DNA from: Methylococcaceae bacterium
GTDB taxonomy: Bacteria; Pseudomonadota; Gammaproteobacteria; Methylococcales; Methylomonadaceae
Assembly (NCBI GenBank): GCA_947505055.1
Contig: CANNLO010000032.1
Location: 1-23,604 of the forward strand
Reading direction: 5' to 3'
Length of the DNA: 23,604 nt
The notes beneath the pieces were generated by a model. It did not search any database. It was not told the DNA's origin and saw only the letters and a list, made by a program, of their open reading frames with translations. The translations under genes and the position numbers were made by a program. Each line of letters opens with the position of its first letter. Within the stretch, counting starts at the first letter, position 1. Below, in pieces: positions 14,204 through 23,238 of the stretch.

Positions 14204-15773
14204 AACCTTGCGCCGCCCAAACTTCATTATTCACATCATAATCTGTTTCCTGTTCCAACTCCGCCACACATTGCGCGATTAAGGTTCTGGAACAAGGGCT
14301 ATGCATATCTTCAGGGACTTGTTGTCCGTCGGCAATGAAAGCGATAGGCAAGTTATGTTCAATAATTGAAGAGATAGCCGATCCGATAGTCGCAGCCTCA
14401 TCCAGTTTAGTCAAAATACTTGCTTCCGGCTCAAATACTTGAAACGCTTTGATTATTTCATTCATCGCCTTATATTCAGTTGCTGCGGACATCACTAGAT
14501 ACGATTTAATAGTTTGTCCGCTCTGCTGTAAAGTATTAATTTGCTCAACCAATTTCATATCACGCTGACTCATCCCTGCGGTATCAATCAATATGAGCCG
14601 TTTATCTGAAAAACCATTAATCAGATTATGCAACTCCGTTGCGCTGGAAGCAACGCGAACAGGGACATCCAATATACGCCCATAGGTATTAAGTTGCTCA
14701 TGAGCGCCAATACGATAATTGTCGGTAGTAATCAATGCAACTTGTCTGGGCCCGTGTTTTAAAATAAATTTGGCAGCCAGCTTTGCAATCGTCGTGGTTT
14801 TTCCCACGCCGGTAGGTCCTACCAAAGCGACAATGCCACCATACTGCAGTAAATCATCATCAGCGACAGGAAGTACTTTAGTGAGCAACTCTTGAGTCTG
14901 ATTAAAAGCAAGTTCAATATCAGTTTGATTGGTAAAGCGATCGGCGATTTTCACGCTTAGTTTTCTTGAAATACTCATCCCGCCCAAACGATGTAGTAAC
15001 TCTGTCCTGACTGGGTTGGCTTTAGAGATTGCACCCCAACTGATGCTCGCCAATTTGGAATCCATCTCAGACCTTAAAGATTTAAGTTCCCTGCTCATTT
15101 CCATTAATAGATTATCGGAAATATTTCCCTGCTTTTCAGTGGAGATCGGTCTTTTTGTGGCAGCAGGTACACTGGAATAAGGACTTGTTGAACTGTTTAT
15201 CTTAGACCTTTCTGATCCTGCCATGGAAATCTTTTCGAAACCATTGGCAGATTTTGCCATTACCGTTTCGGGATTACCCCGCAAATTAATTTTTTCTGCA
15301 TAACCTACATATTCGTCAATATTCCGGCGACCAAGGATGGTGGAAGTATCGGAATTGTTAGAGAGCCTATTCGCCCGGCCGTTAAGGTTGTTGGTAGTAT
15401 TGGTATCGCCAGTGAATCGTTGTGACTGTACTGAGGTTCTCTCAGAAACAAATCCTTCTGCACTTCTTTTCCTTTCGCTACTTAATACATGTAAACGATT
15501 TTTATCTGCTTCAAAATCAGGCAAATCGATTTTTTTAGTCTCATGCTTATCTTCGCCAGCAAATTGCTGAGACTTGGCATCAGCTTGTTGATCTAAAGCC
15601 TGTTTTTGCAACTTGCTCTGAATCAACTGCTCATCAAAATCGCGCGCAGCAACAATCTCGACACCGCCATCAACAGACTTGTTTGACATAATAACTGCAT
15701 CTGCGCCCAATTCTTCTTTAACCATGCGCATGGCCTGCCGTATATCTGGTGCAAAAAATCGTTTAATCTTCAT
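14196..15773 (-). CDS. flhF: Flagellar placement GTPase FlhF (SRP family)
   Basis: 525 aa. The N-terminal B domain (1-50) has MKIKRFFAPDIRQAMRMVKE and LGADAVIMSN. A Ser/Asn-rich linker of about 170 residues (55-225) looks disordered. The N domain follows (about 225-310), then the SRP-type G domain from about 317: G1 GPTGVGKTTT, G2 DNYRIGAHEQL, G3 LIDTAGMSQRD, G4 TKLDEA. It marks the cell pole for flagellum assembly and recruits early components. GAGG sits 8 bases before the ATG, and flhA lies only 16 bases upstream. The linker makes it longer than Pseudomonas FlhF (about 430 aa). Confidence 0.96.
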   Translation of the reverse strand: MKIKRFFAPDIRQAMRMVKEELGADAVIMSNKSVDGGVEIVAARDFDEQLIQSKLQKQALDQQADAKSQQFAGEDKHETKKIDLPDFEADKNRLHVLSSERKRSAEGFVSERTSVQSQRFTGDTNTTNNLNGRANRLSNNSDTSTILGRRNIDEYVGYAEKINLRGNPETVMAKSANGFEKISMAGSERSKINSSTSPYSSVPAATKRPISTEKQGNISDNLLMEMSRELKSLRSEMDSKLASISWGAISKANPVRTELLHRLGGMSISRKLSVKIADRFTNQTDIELAFNQTQELLTKVLPVADDDLLQYGGIVALVGPTGVGKTTTIAKLAAKFILKHGPRQVALITTDNYRIGAHEQLNTYGRILDVPVRVASSATELHNLINGFSDKRLILIDTAGMSQRDMKLVEQINTLQQSGQTIKSYLVMSAATEYKAMNEIIKAFQVFEPEASILTKLDEAATIGSAISSIIEHNLPIAFIADGQQVPEDMHSPCSRTLIAQCVAELEQETDYDVNNEVWAAQGYA

Positions 15774-15789
15774 AATTAAGCCTCATGTG

Positions 15790-17889
15790 CTAAGTCCGTC
15801 GTCCGACCGTTGAAACTACCTTAATCTGACGATCAGCCGGTATTTCATTGTATGCCAAGACATGTAAGCCGGGAATTGAATGGCGAACAAATCGGGATAG
15901 CCAGGGACGAATATAAGAAGAAACCAACAATACCGCTGTTTGCCCCTCCATTTCCATTTTCTGCATACTTTCCTGTAAGGACGTATGCATCTGTTCTGCT
16001 AAACCCGGCTCAATTCCAACACCACTTTCACCAGCCGTCTGCAATGATTTATGCAATAACTGTTCCAATTCATGATCCAGAGTAATAACCGGCAATTCAT
16101 CTTGCATACCACTGATTTCATGGATAATTAACCGGCCTAACGAGGCTCTTACTGCCGAGGTCAAGATGTCGGGATCTTGACTTCTTAACCCGTACTCCGC
16201 CAAAGTTTCGACGATACTGCGCATATCTCGAATAGGCACATGCTCTTGCAGCAGATTCTGCAAGACTTTAACGACCACACCCAACGGCAAGGTCTTGGGC
16301 ACCAGATCCTCAACCAACTTAGGCGCCGACTTAGCCAAGTTATCGAGGATTTTATGAGCCTCATCATAACCAAATAATTCGTGGGCATGTGACTGTAACA
16401 AATGGCTGAGATGCGTCGCCACCACGGTTCCAGGATCAACAACAGTATAACCCAGTGTTTGCGCATGATCTTTTTGATTAGACTCTATCCATACGGCATC
16501 CAGACCAAAAGCCGGATCCTTACAGATATTCCCTTTCAACGTACCAAATACACGCCCCGGATTAATGGCCATTTCCATATCAGGCATAATCTCAGATTCA
16601 CCTATCGTCACACCCATTAAGGAAATTCGGTAAGCTGTCGGGCTTAAATCAAGATTATCCCGAATATGTACTGAGGGAATTAAAAAGCCCAGCTCTTGCG
16701 ACAGTTTTTTCCGTACGCCTTTGATACGAACCATCAATTGCCCACCTTGATTCTTATCCACCAAAGGAATGAGTCGATAACCGACTTCCAAGCCAACAAC
16801 ATCAACCGGCATTACATCGTCCCAACCCAGTTCTTTTGTTTCCATAGGCGGCGCATTGAGCGCCAATTCCTGGGGATAATCGACTGTCATAGCTTCAATT
16901 TCTTTATGCTTCTTCTCAATTAAATAAGCAGAACCCGCTAAAACCAGAGCCAATAAAATAAAAACCAGATTTGGCATGCCTGGAATAAGCCCCAAAGCGC
17001 CAACCACGACCGCGGTTACCGTCAATGCTTTTGGGTTGGCAAACAATTGCGTGGTAACTTGTTGACCAATATTTTCGCCACTGCTGCCAACTTTTGTAAC
17101 AACCAACGCTGATGCGGTTGATAACAATAAAGAAGGTATTTGGGCAACCAGACCATCACCAATAGATAACAACACATAAATCTTGCCAGCGTCAGCAAAA
17201 CTTAAATCATGCTGCAGAACACCAATAGCCAAACCGCCAATCATATTGACAAATAAAATAATAATCCCGGCAACAGCATCGCCCCTGACGAATTTGCTCG
17301 CACCATCCATAGAGCCATAGAAATCGGCCTCGGTAGCCACCTCGGCACGCCGTATGCGCGCCTCATCCTGTGTCAGCAACCCGGCATTTAGATCCGCATC
17401 TATCGCCATTTGTTTACCTGGCATTGCATCGAGCGTGAACCTGGCACCAACCTCGGCAATACGCCCAGCTCCTTTGGTGACAACCATAAAGTTGATGATG
17501 ATCAAAATCGCAAAGACCACCAGACCCACGGCAAAATTACCGCCAATAACAAAAGCGCCAAATGCTTCGATCACCTTGCCGGCCGCATCACCGCCCTTAT
17601 GCCCTTCAATCAGCACGATACGTGTCGAAGCAACGTTAAGCGCCAAACGCAAGATAGTCGCAAGTAAAATTACCGTCGGAAATGAAGCGAACTCCAAGGG
17701 TTTAACGGTATACACAACCACCAGCAATATGATTAACGAAAAAGCGATATTAAAGGTAAACAGCAGATCAAGTACGAAGGCTGGCAAGGGCAATATCAGC
17801 ATGGACAATACCATGACGATGACTAGGGGGGCGCCCAACTCTGCTTTGCCAAGCAAGCCTAACGCAGCTTTTAATTTACTAAAATCCAT
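15790..17889 (-). CDS. flhA: Flagellar export gate protein FlhA
   Basis: 699 aa, the full family length. About eight membrane helices in residues 15-320, with the family's conserved cytoplasmic FHIPEP-loop segment around DAMPGKQMAIDADLNAG, then the cytoplasmic domain (about 350-699) that forms the nonameric ring receiving chaperone-substrate complexes. The C-terminal part shows KVLQNLLQEHVPIRDMRSI and the RLIIHEISG region. It acts with FlhB and FliPQR in the export gate. It starts 6 bases after the flhB stop; the nearest ribosome-like sequence is AGGG about 10 bases upstream. Confidence 0.98.
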   Translation of the reverse strand: MDFSKLKAALGLLGKAELGAPLVIVMVLSMLILPLPAFVLDLLFTFNIAFSLIILLVVVYTVKPLEFASFPTVILLATILRLALNVASTRIVLIEGHKGGDAAGKVIEAFGAFVIGGNFAVGLVVFAILIIINFMVVTKGAGRIAEVGARFTLDAMPGKQMAIDADLNAGLLTQDEARIRRAEVATEADFYGSMDGASKFVRGDAVAGIIILFVNMIGGLAIGVLQHDLSFADAGKIYVLLSIGDGLVAQIPSLLLSTASALVVTKVGSSGENIGQQVTTQLFANPKALTVTAVVVGALGLIPGMPNLVFILLALVLAGSAYLIEKKHKEIEAMTVDYPQELALNAPPMETKELGWDDVMPVDVVGLEVGYRLIPLVDKNQGGQLMVRIKGVRKKLSQELGFLIPSVHIRDNLDLSPTAYRISLMGVTIGESEIMPDMEMAINPGRVFGTLKGNICKDPAFGLDAVWIESNQKDHAQTLGYTVVDPGTVVATHLSHLLQSHAHELFGYDEAHKILDNLAKSAPKLVEDLVPKTLPLGVVVKVLQNLLQEHVPIRDMRSIVETLAEYGLRSQDPDILTSAVRASLGRLIIHEISGMQDELPVITLDHELEQLLHKSLQTAGESGVGIEPGLAEQMHTSLQESMQKMEMEGQTAVLLVSSYIRPWLSRFVRHSIPGLHVLAYNEIPADRQIKVVSTVGRRT

Positions 17890-17895
17890 ATCCGA

Positions 17896-19026
17896 TTAAC
17901 CCTGTTTAAATTCATCTGGTACATTAATATCCGCAGGTGGAGAAGGTACCCGCCAATCATTTGCTTGGGCAGTTTTTAACTGATAAACATAAGCAAGAAT
18001 TTGGGCCACCGCAAGATAAAGTCCCTGTGGAATTTCTTTATCGATCTCGGTCGAATAATACAGAGCTCTGGCTAACGGTGGCGAAGCAACGAGCGGCACC
18101 TCGGCGCCTATTGCAACATTACGAATTTGAGCGGCAATCAAATCGACACCCTTCGCAATAAGTCTTGGCGCACTATTTGAATTTTGGTCATAGCGTAAAG
18201 CCACGGCATAATGACTGGGATTGGTGACAATAACATCGGCTTTAGGAACTTCCGCCATCATTCGATTCTGCGCCATATCCATCTGCATTCTGCGTTGCCG
18301 CCCTTTAACTTCAGGACTTCCCTCCGACTCTTTATGTTCATCCTTGATTTCCTGCAAGGTCATTTTCAGCTTCTTGCTGTGATCCCACAATTGATAGGGC
18401 ACATCTATCATCGCAATCACTACCAGTGAAGCGCTCAATAACAAAAAACACATCCCAATAATTTTGAAGGAATGTTCAATTGACTGTTCCAGGGGTTCGG
18501 CACCCAAGCCCAATAATTCATTAATATTAGACCGATACAAAGCAACCGAGACCGCAAAAACCAATAAAATCTTTAATAACGCTTTAAGCATCTCAATCCA
18601 TCCCCGCATGGCAAACAAACGGGGGATGCCTTTAATGGGATCCATTTTTTCAAGTTTCGGCGTAATAGCGTCCCAACTAAATATCCAGCCGCCCAAGCAT
18701 ATCGGAGCTACAATGGCAACCAACACCGTCAACGCTAGGAAGGGCGCAATCATCATCAAGCCGTCAATCATGGCTTGCTTAAAATGCAATATAATACTGT
18801 GCGGATCAAAGATGGTGTCCCGGCTCATCTGAAACTCTGCCCGCATCATATTTAACAAACCCTTGCCAATTGCTCCACCCTGCATCAAAAACAAGGCCGC
18901 ACTCACCATCAGCATTGCGAAAGTATTAAGCTCTCTGGAACGGGCAATCTGACCTTTTTTACGGGCGTCTTCTAAACGCTTACTGGTAGGTTCTTCGGTT
19001 TTTTCTTGATCGGAATCTTCTGCCAT
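17896..19026 (-). CDS. flhB: Flagellar export switch protein FlhB
   Basis: 376 aa. Charged N-terminus (EKTEEPTSKRLEDARKKGQ), four membrane helices (about 30-210), and the cytoplasmic autocleavage domain. The cleavage motif is Asn269-Pro-Ser-His, where NPTH is usual; the position agrees with Salmonella FlhB N269/P270. Cleavage switches export from rod/hook to filament substrates. A second flhB-like short gene is not present here. It starts 3 bases after fliR, so the two are probably translationally coupled. Confidence 0.97.
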   Translation of the reverse strand: MAEDSDQEKTEEPTSKRLEDARKKGQIARSRELNTFAMLMVSAALFLMQGGAIGKGLLNMMRAEFQMSRDTIFDPHSIILHFKQAMIDGLMMIAPFLALTVLVAIVAPICLGGWIFSWDAITPKLEKMDPIKGIPRLFAMRGWIEMLKALLKILLVFAVSVALYRSNINELLGLGAEPLEQSIEHSFKIIGMCFLLLSASLVVIAMIDVPYQLWDHSKKLKMTLQEIKDEHKESEGSPEVKGRQRRMQMDMAQNRMMAEVPKADVIVTNPSHYAVALRYDQNSNSAPRLIAKGVDLIAAQIRNVAIGAEVPLVASPPLARALYYSTEIDKEIPQGLYLAVAQILAYVYQLKTAQANDWRVPSPPADINVPDEFKQG

Positions 19027-19029
19027 ACG

Positions 19030-19806
19030 TTACAGTCGCAACAACTGTCCAATAAAATCATAGCCATCACTCATCATGCCAGAAAATTGATCCAGCGCAT
19101 CGGGTAATGTTTTCCAAACCAACATTAACCCCAACATCAAGGTTACCGGAAAACCAACCGAAAAGACCTGTAATTGCGGGGCGGCTCGGGCTGCCACCCC
19201 AAAAATAATATTAACCAACAACAAACTGGCAATGACCGGCATCGCCAGTAATAAACCACCTGCAAACATCCGGCTGCTCCATTCAAGAATAGACCAGATA
19301 CCTGCCTTATCAATTCCCTCAATACCAATCGGCAACGATTTAAAACTATCCAACAGCATTTGAATCAACATGAGGTGCCCATCTAAACTAATGAAAATCA
19401 AGGTAGTTGTCACCGTATACAGTTGCGCAATCACAGGAACCTGTTGCCCGTTTTGTGGATCGACCATCATCGAAAAACCCAACCCCATACTCAAGGCAAC
19501 ACCTTGACCCGCAAAAACAACAGCGGCAAAAACCAATTGAAGAATAAATCCACTGGTCAGACCAATCATTAATTGCGTCAGAGCCATCATAAAGCCGGTA
19601 TAACTGAACATTTCGACAGGTGGCAATGGAGGGAGCAAAGGCATGATAACCAGCGTAATCGCTACGGAAAGAATCAGCCTGACTCTAGCCGGCACAGCCC
19701 GAATGCTAAAGAGTGGTATGGACACAAACATGGCGCTTATTCGCATTAAGGGCCAGATAAACAAAGCCACCTGACTGAGAATTTGCTCTTCGGTAAAGTT
19801 CAACAT
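19030..19806 (-). CDS. fliR: Flagellar export gate protein FliR
   Basis: 258 aa, hydrophobic, about six helices. Typical segments are LFIWPLMRISAMFVSIPLF near the N-terminus, ALSMGLGFSMMVDPQNGQQV in the middle and the VNIIFGVAARAAPQLQVFSV region near residue 200, a strong FliR/YscT signature. It completes the FliP5-Q4-R1 export channel. The ATG follows the fliQ stop with no gap. Confidence 0.97.
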   Translation of the reverse strand: MLNFTEEQILSQVALFIWPLMRISAMFVSIPLFSIRAVPARVRLILSVAITLVIMPLLPPLPPVEMFSYTGFMMALTQLMIGLTSGFILQLVFAAVVFAGQGVALSMGLGFSMMVDPQNGQQVPVIAQLYTVTTTLIFISLDGHLMLIQMLLDSFKSLPIGIEGIDKAGIWSILEWSSRMFAGGLLLAMPVIASLLLVNIIFGVAARAAPQLQVFSVGFPVTLMLGLMLVWKTLPDALDQFSGMMSDGYDFIGQLLRL

Positions 19807-20076
19807 TTAACCAATTAAATGCGGAATATCCCTAATCAATCCCTGAAAATAATCAAGGAACATTTGCAACATTGCCGGCCCCATAATCATCATAACAATG
19901 CCTATGACAATCACCTTGGGCACAAAGGTCAAGGTAGCTTCGTTAATCTGGGTAGCCGCTTGAAACATCGCGATTATCAAACCAACGGCTAAAGACGGCA
20001 ACAACACTGGCGCAGTCAGTTTGATTGCAACAATCATGGCCTCCTGTCCAACCATGTAAACCGTTTCAGGTAACAT
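19807..20076 (-). CDS. fliQ: Flagellar export gate protein FliQ
   Basis: 89 aa, the exact family length, with two membrane hairpins (about 15-38 and 52-75). The motif LIIAMFQAATQINEATLTFV followed by PK is diagnostic for FliQ/SpaQ proteins. Four copies pack around FliP and FliR in the export channel. It lies 35 bases after fliP. Confidence 0.97.
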   Translation of the reverse strand: MLPETVYMVGQEAMIVAIKLTAPVLLPSLAVGLIIAMFQAATQINEATLTFVPKVIVIGIVMMIMGPAMLQMFLDYFQGLIRDIPHLIG

Positions 20077-20111
20077 TATTCACCTCATAGACACCATAAA
20101 ACAATAGCGTG

Positions 20112-20867
20112 CTAACTAACATAAAAGCTTGCAGCCAGCATTTCCATAATTAAAGACCAGCCATCTGCAAGAACAAACAACATTATTTTAAAAGGGAGCG
20201 AAATAATCATCGGTGACAACATCATCATCCCCATAGACATCAGTACACTCGCAACCACTAAATCGATAATCAAAAAAGGTAGGAAAATCAGAAATCCAAT
20301 TTGGAAAGCTGTTTTCAGTTCACTGGTTACAAAAGCTGGCAACAATAAAGAAAATGGCACGTTGTCCATTGATTGAATCTCTGTATTACCGGAGATACGG
20401 ACAAATAACTCAAGATCGGCCTCTCTGGTTTGTTTTAGCATGAATTGCCTGAAAGGCTCTGAGGCTTTTTCAATGGCGACCTTAACATCAATTTTTTCTT
20501 CCATGTAAGGTTGAATAGCGTCTGTATTCACCTTCTCAAAAACCGGCATCATAATAAAAATAGTCAAAAACAAAGACAAGCCTAATAATACCTGATTACT
20601 GGGAGCCTGCCCCGTGCCTAATGCCGTCCGCAATAAACTGAGCACAATCATGATTCTGGTAAAGGACGTCATGGTCAGTAACAATGCAGGCAACACCGTT
20701 AGCAAAGTCATCAGCGCCAGGATCTGAATCGTTACCGTATAAGTCTGGGCGCCTTGCTTGCCCGTGGTAACAGTCACCGCTTCAATTCCGGCTGCAAAAG
20801 CCGGGGTATCCACCAACAAAAATGCCAGACCTATAAAAAACATCCTGCACACTATCATTTTAACCAT
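20112..20867 (-). CDS. fliP: Flagellar export gate protein FliP
   Basis: 251 aa. Signal-like N-terminus ([17 protein letters not shown]), a first helix pair around 45-75 with [18 protein letters not shown], a periplasmic stretch to about 185, and two C-terminal helices ending [20 protein letters not shown]. These are FliP hallmarks. Five copies form the core of the export channel. Three starts are possible; the ATG at 20867 is preferred because AGGG lies 7 bases before it. It overlaps the end of fliO by 8 bases. Confidence 0.96.
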   Translation of the reverse strand: MVKMIVCRMFFIGLAFLLVDTPAFAAGIEAVTVTTGKQGAQTYTVTIQILALMTLLTVLPALLLTMTSFTRIMIVLSLLRTALGTGQAPSNQVLLGLSLFLTIFIMMPVFEKVNTDAIQPYMEEKIDVKVAIEKASEPFRQFMLKQTREADLELFVRISGNTEIQSMDNVPFSLLLPAFVTSELKTAFQIGFLIFLPFLIIDLVVASVLMSMGMMMLSPMIISLPFKIMLFVLADGWSLIMEMLAASFYVS

Positions 20868-21306
20868 CAACCCGCCCTTTCATCACTTGCAATAAGTGAT
20901 ACGCAAAGCCGTTATCTAAGTTTTTGGATGTGGATGGCTCGCCTTGGTTTAAACAGTCTTCTCCTTCCAAAACATATAAGGTGTCAATACGCCCCGGTGT
21001 CACACCCAAAACCAACTGCTTTTTTCCAACCTGAAGCAAGATAACTTTTTCCCGTATGCCTAACGACAAACCGCCCACAATGCGCATTTTTTCTGCACTA
21101 CTGACCGCGACACCATTTAACTTTCGCATACCCCATACACAGAAGAAAAAAATCGCCAAAACTATCAGTAACCCGATAGTCCAATGCAGCATATCTCCCG
21201 AGGAAACTACTCTTGCTGCCTGTTTGGGCGAGTCCGAATCCTGCACGGCGAAACAACTTGGAAACCAGCTGATGAGCAATAATGCGGCTAACATTCTTTC
21301 TAGCAT
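20860..21306 (-). CDS. fliO: Flagellar biosynthetic protein FliO
   Basis: 148 aa. Signal-like N-terminus (ending near SCFAVQ), a membrane helix at about 41-60 ([20 protein letters not shown]), then a small cytoplasmic domain with the FliO pattern [20 protein letters not shown] and [13 protein letters not shown]. FliO helps assemble FliP into its ring. Its ATG overlaps the fliN stop by one base (TGATG), so coupled translation is expected. Confidence 0.92.
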   Translation of the reverse strand: MLERMLAALLLISWFPSCFAVQDSDSPKQAARVVSSGDMLHWTIGLLIVLAIFFFCVWGMRKLNGVAVSSAEKMRIVGGLSLGIREKVILLQVGKKQLVLGVTPGRIDTLYVLEGEDCLNQGEPSTSKNLDNGFAYHLLQVMKGRVDG

Positions 21307-21686
21307 CAGGCTAATCTTTTAACCCGCTCGGAGGGACTGATAACATCAGTCAGTCGAATCCCGAATTTATCGTTGATCACCACCACTTCACCATGCGCAA
21401 TCAAAGTGCCATTGACCATGACGTCAAGCGGTTCGCCGGCAAAACGTTCCAATTCAACAACAGAACCTTGGTTTAACTGCAAAAGATTCCTAATATTTAT
21501 CTGCGTCCGACCGATTTCCATTGAAATCGTGACCGGGACATCCAAAATCACATCAAGATTAACTTCATCACCTAACGCTGATGACGATTTCTTATCTTCG
21601 ACTTGCTCATTAAATTCCTGAAATGCGGCCGCTTCAAAATCATCAATCGTTTCTGGCCCGTCATGTGTGTCTGAATATTCACTCAT
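21306..21686 (-). CDS. fliN: Flagellar switch protein FliN
   Basis: 126 aa. Acidic, poorly conserved N-terminus, then the SpoA domain (about 45-120) with LDVILDVPVTISMEIGRT, LNQGSVVELERFAGEPLDVM and GEVVVINDKFGIRL. It forms the bottom of the C-ring, where rotation direction is switched. I choose the ATG at 21686; a TTG at 21698 would add four residues but sits directly on the only AAGG, too close to serve it. Confidence 0.96.
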   Translation of the reverse strand: MSEYSDTHDGPETIDDFEAAAFQEFNEQVEDKKSSSALGDEVNLDVILDVPVTISMEIGRTQINIRNLLQLNQGSVVELERFAGEPLDVMVNGTLIAHGEVVVINDKFGIRLTDVISPSERVKRLA

Positions 21687-21740
21687 CTTATTTACCAACC
21701 TTAGTTATCATAGTCAAACCCGATGCCCCAGCAGATTGGT

Positions 21741-22736
21741 TCAAGAGCTTACCTTATCAATAATTTGTATTGCATAATTGCCATCTGATATGCCGACTTT
21801 ACCCTCAAACACTGGAATTCCCTCCGCTTTAAGAATTACTGTCTCAGGCATATCAATCGGAATTACGTCACCTTTTTTTAACCGCATAACGTCTCTGATA
21901 GTCATGTTTTTTTCTACCAACAGACTGTTTACTGTAACTTTTGCCCTAAGCACTTCACCACGCAAGGCCATTTGCCAGCCACCGTCTACTTCACCACTGT
22001 CACTACTGATAGCATCCAATAACTCCCTGATCGGTTCAAGCATCGCATAGGGCATAACAATATTCACATCACCTCCCCCACCTTCCAATTCAATATGGAT
22101 TGTGGAAATGACAACAATTTCACCGGGACCAATAATATTGGCGAAGCGCGGATTAATTTCGGAACTGACATATTCAAAATCAATCTCCATAACCGGTTTC
22201 CAGGCTTCCTTCAAGTCCTTAAAAATCATATCAATAATGATTCTTACCACCCGCATTTCGGTTGGCGTAAACTCCCTGCCTTCAGTCTGATTATAAAACT
22301 GTCCGGCCCCCCCAAAAAAATTATCAACCACAGTAAAGACCAATCTTGGATCAATCACGATCAAAGCTTTGCCGCGCAAGGGATTAAATCGAATAATTGT
22401 TAAATTATTGGGAACAAGTAATCCCTGAATATATTCGGAAAATTTTTGGACCTGAATACCTGAGATAAAGATTTCTGCGGAGCGACGTAAAAAATTGAAT
22501 AGCGAAATGCGGATAAAGCGGGCAAATCTTTCATTGACCATTTCCAGCGTCGGCATACGCCCACGAACGATTCTTTCCTGACTCGCGAAGTCATACTCCC
22601 TAACGGCACCTTTGTCATGAAACTCCTGATCATCAGCTTCCGTATAGAAATCAGACTCGTCCTCTGTCTCAATATCTCCATCGCTGACACCATTTAAAAG
22701 CGCATCAATTTCTGCCTGGGAGAGTAAATCACTCAT
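21741..22736 (-). CDS. fliM: Flagellar motor switch protein FliM
   Basis: 331 aa. The N-terminus MSDLLSQAEIDALLNG carries the EIDALL motif that binds phosphorylated CheY. The middle domain (about 50-240) contains LVFTVVDNFFGG and the C-terminal SpoA domain (about 255-325) has LRAKVTVNSLLVEKNMTIRD. It links the MS-ring-bound FliG to FliN in the C-ring. The ATG follows the fliL stop by one base. Confidence 0.98.
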   Translation of the reverse strand: MSDLLSQAEIDALLNGVSDGDIETEDESDFYTEADDQEFHDKGAVREYDFASQERIVRGRMPTLEMVNERFARFIRISLFNFLRRSAEIFISGIQVQKFSEYIQGLLVPNNLTIIRFNPLRGKALIVIDPRLVFTVVDNFFGGAGQFYNQTEGREFTPTEMRVVRIIIDMIFKDLKEAWKPVMEIDFEYVSSEINPRFANIIGPGEIVVISTIHIELEGGGGDVNIVMPYAMLEPIRELLDAISSDSGEVDGGWQMALRGEVLRAKVTVNSLLVEKNMTIRDVMRLKKGDVIPIDMPETVILKAEGIPVFEGKVGISDGNYAIQIIDKVSS

Positions 22737-22737
22737 G

Positions 22738-23238
22738 TTATTGCATTACAAATGACGTAAAAAAAACCTCTTCAACTTGGCCTTTACCAGCCATTTTCTT
22801 GATGACAACCATCACATCATCCAACATGGCTTTTTGCAACGCCTCTTTTCCTTCACGGGTATTTAAAACATTACTATCTTGGGCACCAATAAGCATTAAA
22901 AGATTGTTTCGTATCATGGGTTCATTTTTTTTCAAAATTTCAGTTGTCTCAGCGCCTTCAACCAACATTGATATCGTAATTCGCCCGTGCTTGACGGCCG
23001 AGCCTTTAGGGAAATCAACAACGAGAGGCTTGCTCATTTCAAAATAAATCTTTTCCGCATGCGCTGCAGACTCATCTTCAGTAGCCTGTTCGACTTTTTC
23101 TTCTTTAGCAGCATCGCCTCCCTTCATAAAAAAGAAAGCACCACCACCCGCACCGGCCAATAAAACTAACGCAGCGACAATTATAATGATAAGTTTTTTA
23201 GGGGATTTTTTCACCCCTTCTTGCTCAATCTCAGCCAT
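22738..23238 (-). CDS. fliL: Flagellar basal-body-associated protein FliL
   Basis: 166 aa. Basic N-terminus (KKSPKK), one membrane helix (about 16-38, LIIIIVAALVLLAGAGGG), an acidic linker, and the periplasmic stomatin-like domain (about 65-166) with EMSKPLVVDFP and the FliL C-terminal VEEVFFTSFVMQ. It surrounds and supports stator units. It is the first gene of the long flagellar run. AGGAT lies 7 bases upstream of the ATG and a sigma-54 promoter 30-44 bases upstream. Confidence 0.96.
   Translation of the reverse strand: MAEIEQEGVKKSPKKLIIIIVAALVLLAGAGGGAFFFMKGGDAAKEEKVEQATEDESAAHAEKIYFEMSKPLVVDFPKGSAVKHGRITISMLVEGAETTEILKKNEPMIRNNLLMLIGAQDSNVLNTREGKEALQKAMLDDVMVVIKKMAGKGQVEEVFFTSFVMQ

Noticed and set aside
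16185..16466. Minus-strand ORF of 93 codons inside flhA
   Set aside because: Alternate frame of flhA on the same strand with a Trp/Arg/Cys-heavy composition typical of shadow frames.
17354..17899. Plus-strand ORF of 181 codons
   Set aside because: Long, but exactly antisense to flhA, an unmistakable gene; the open frame follows from its codon use.
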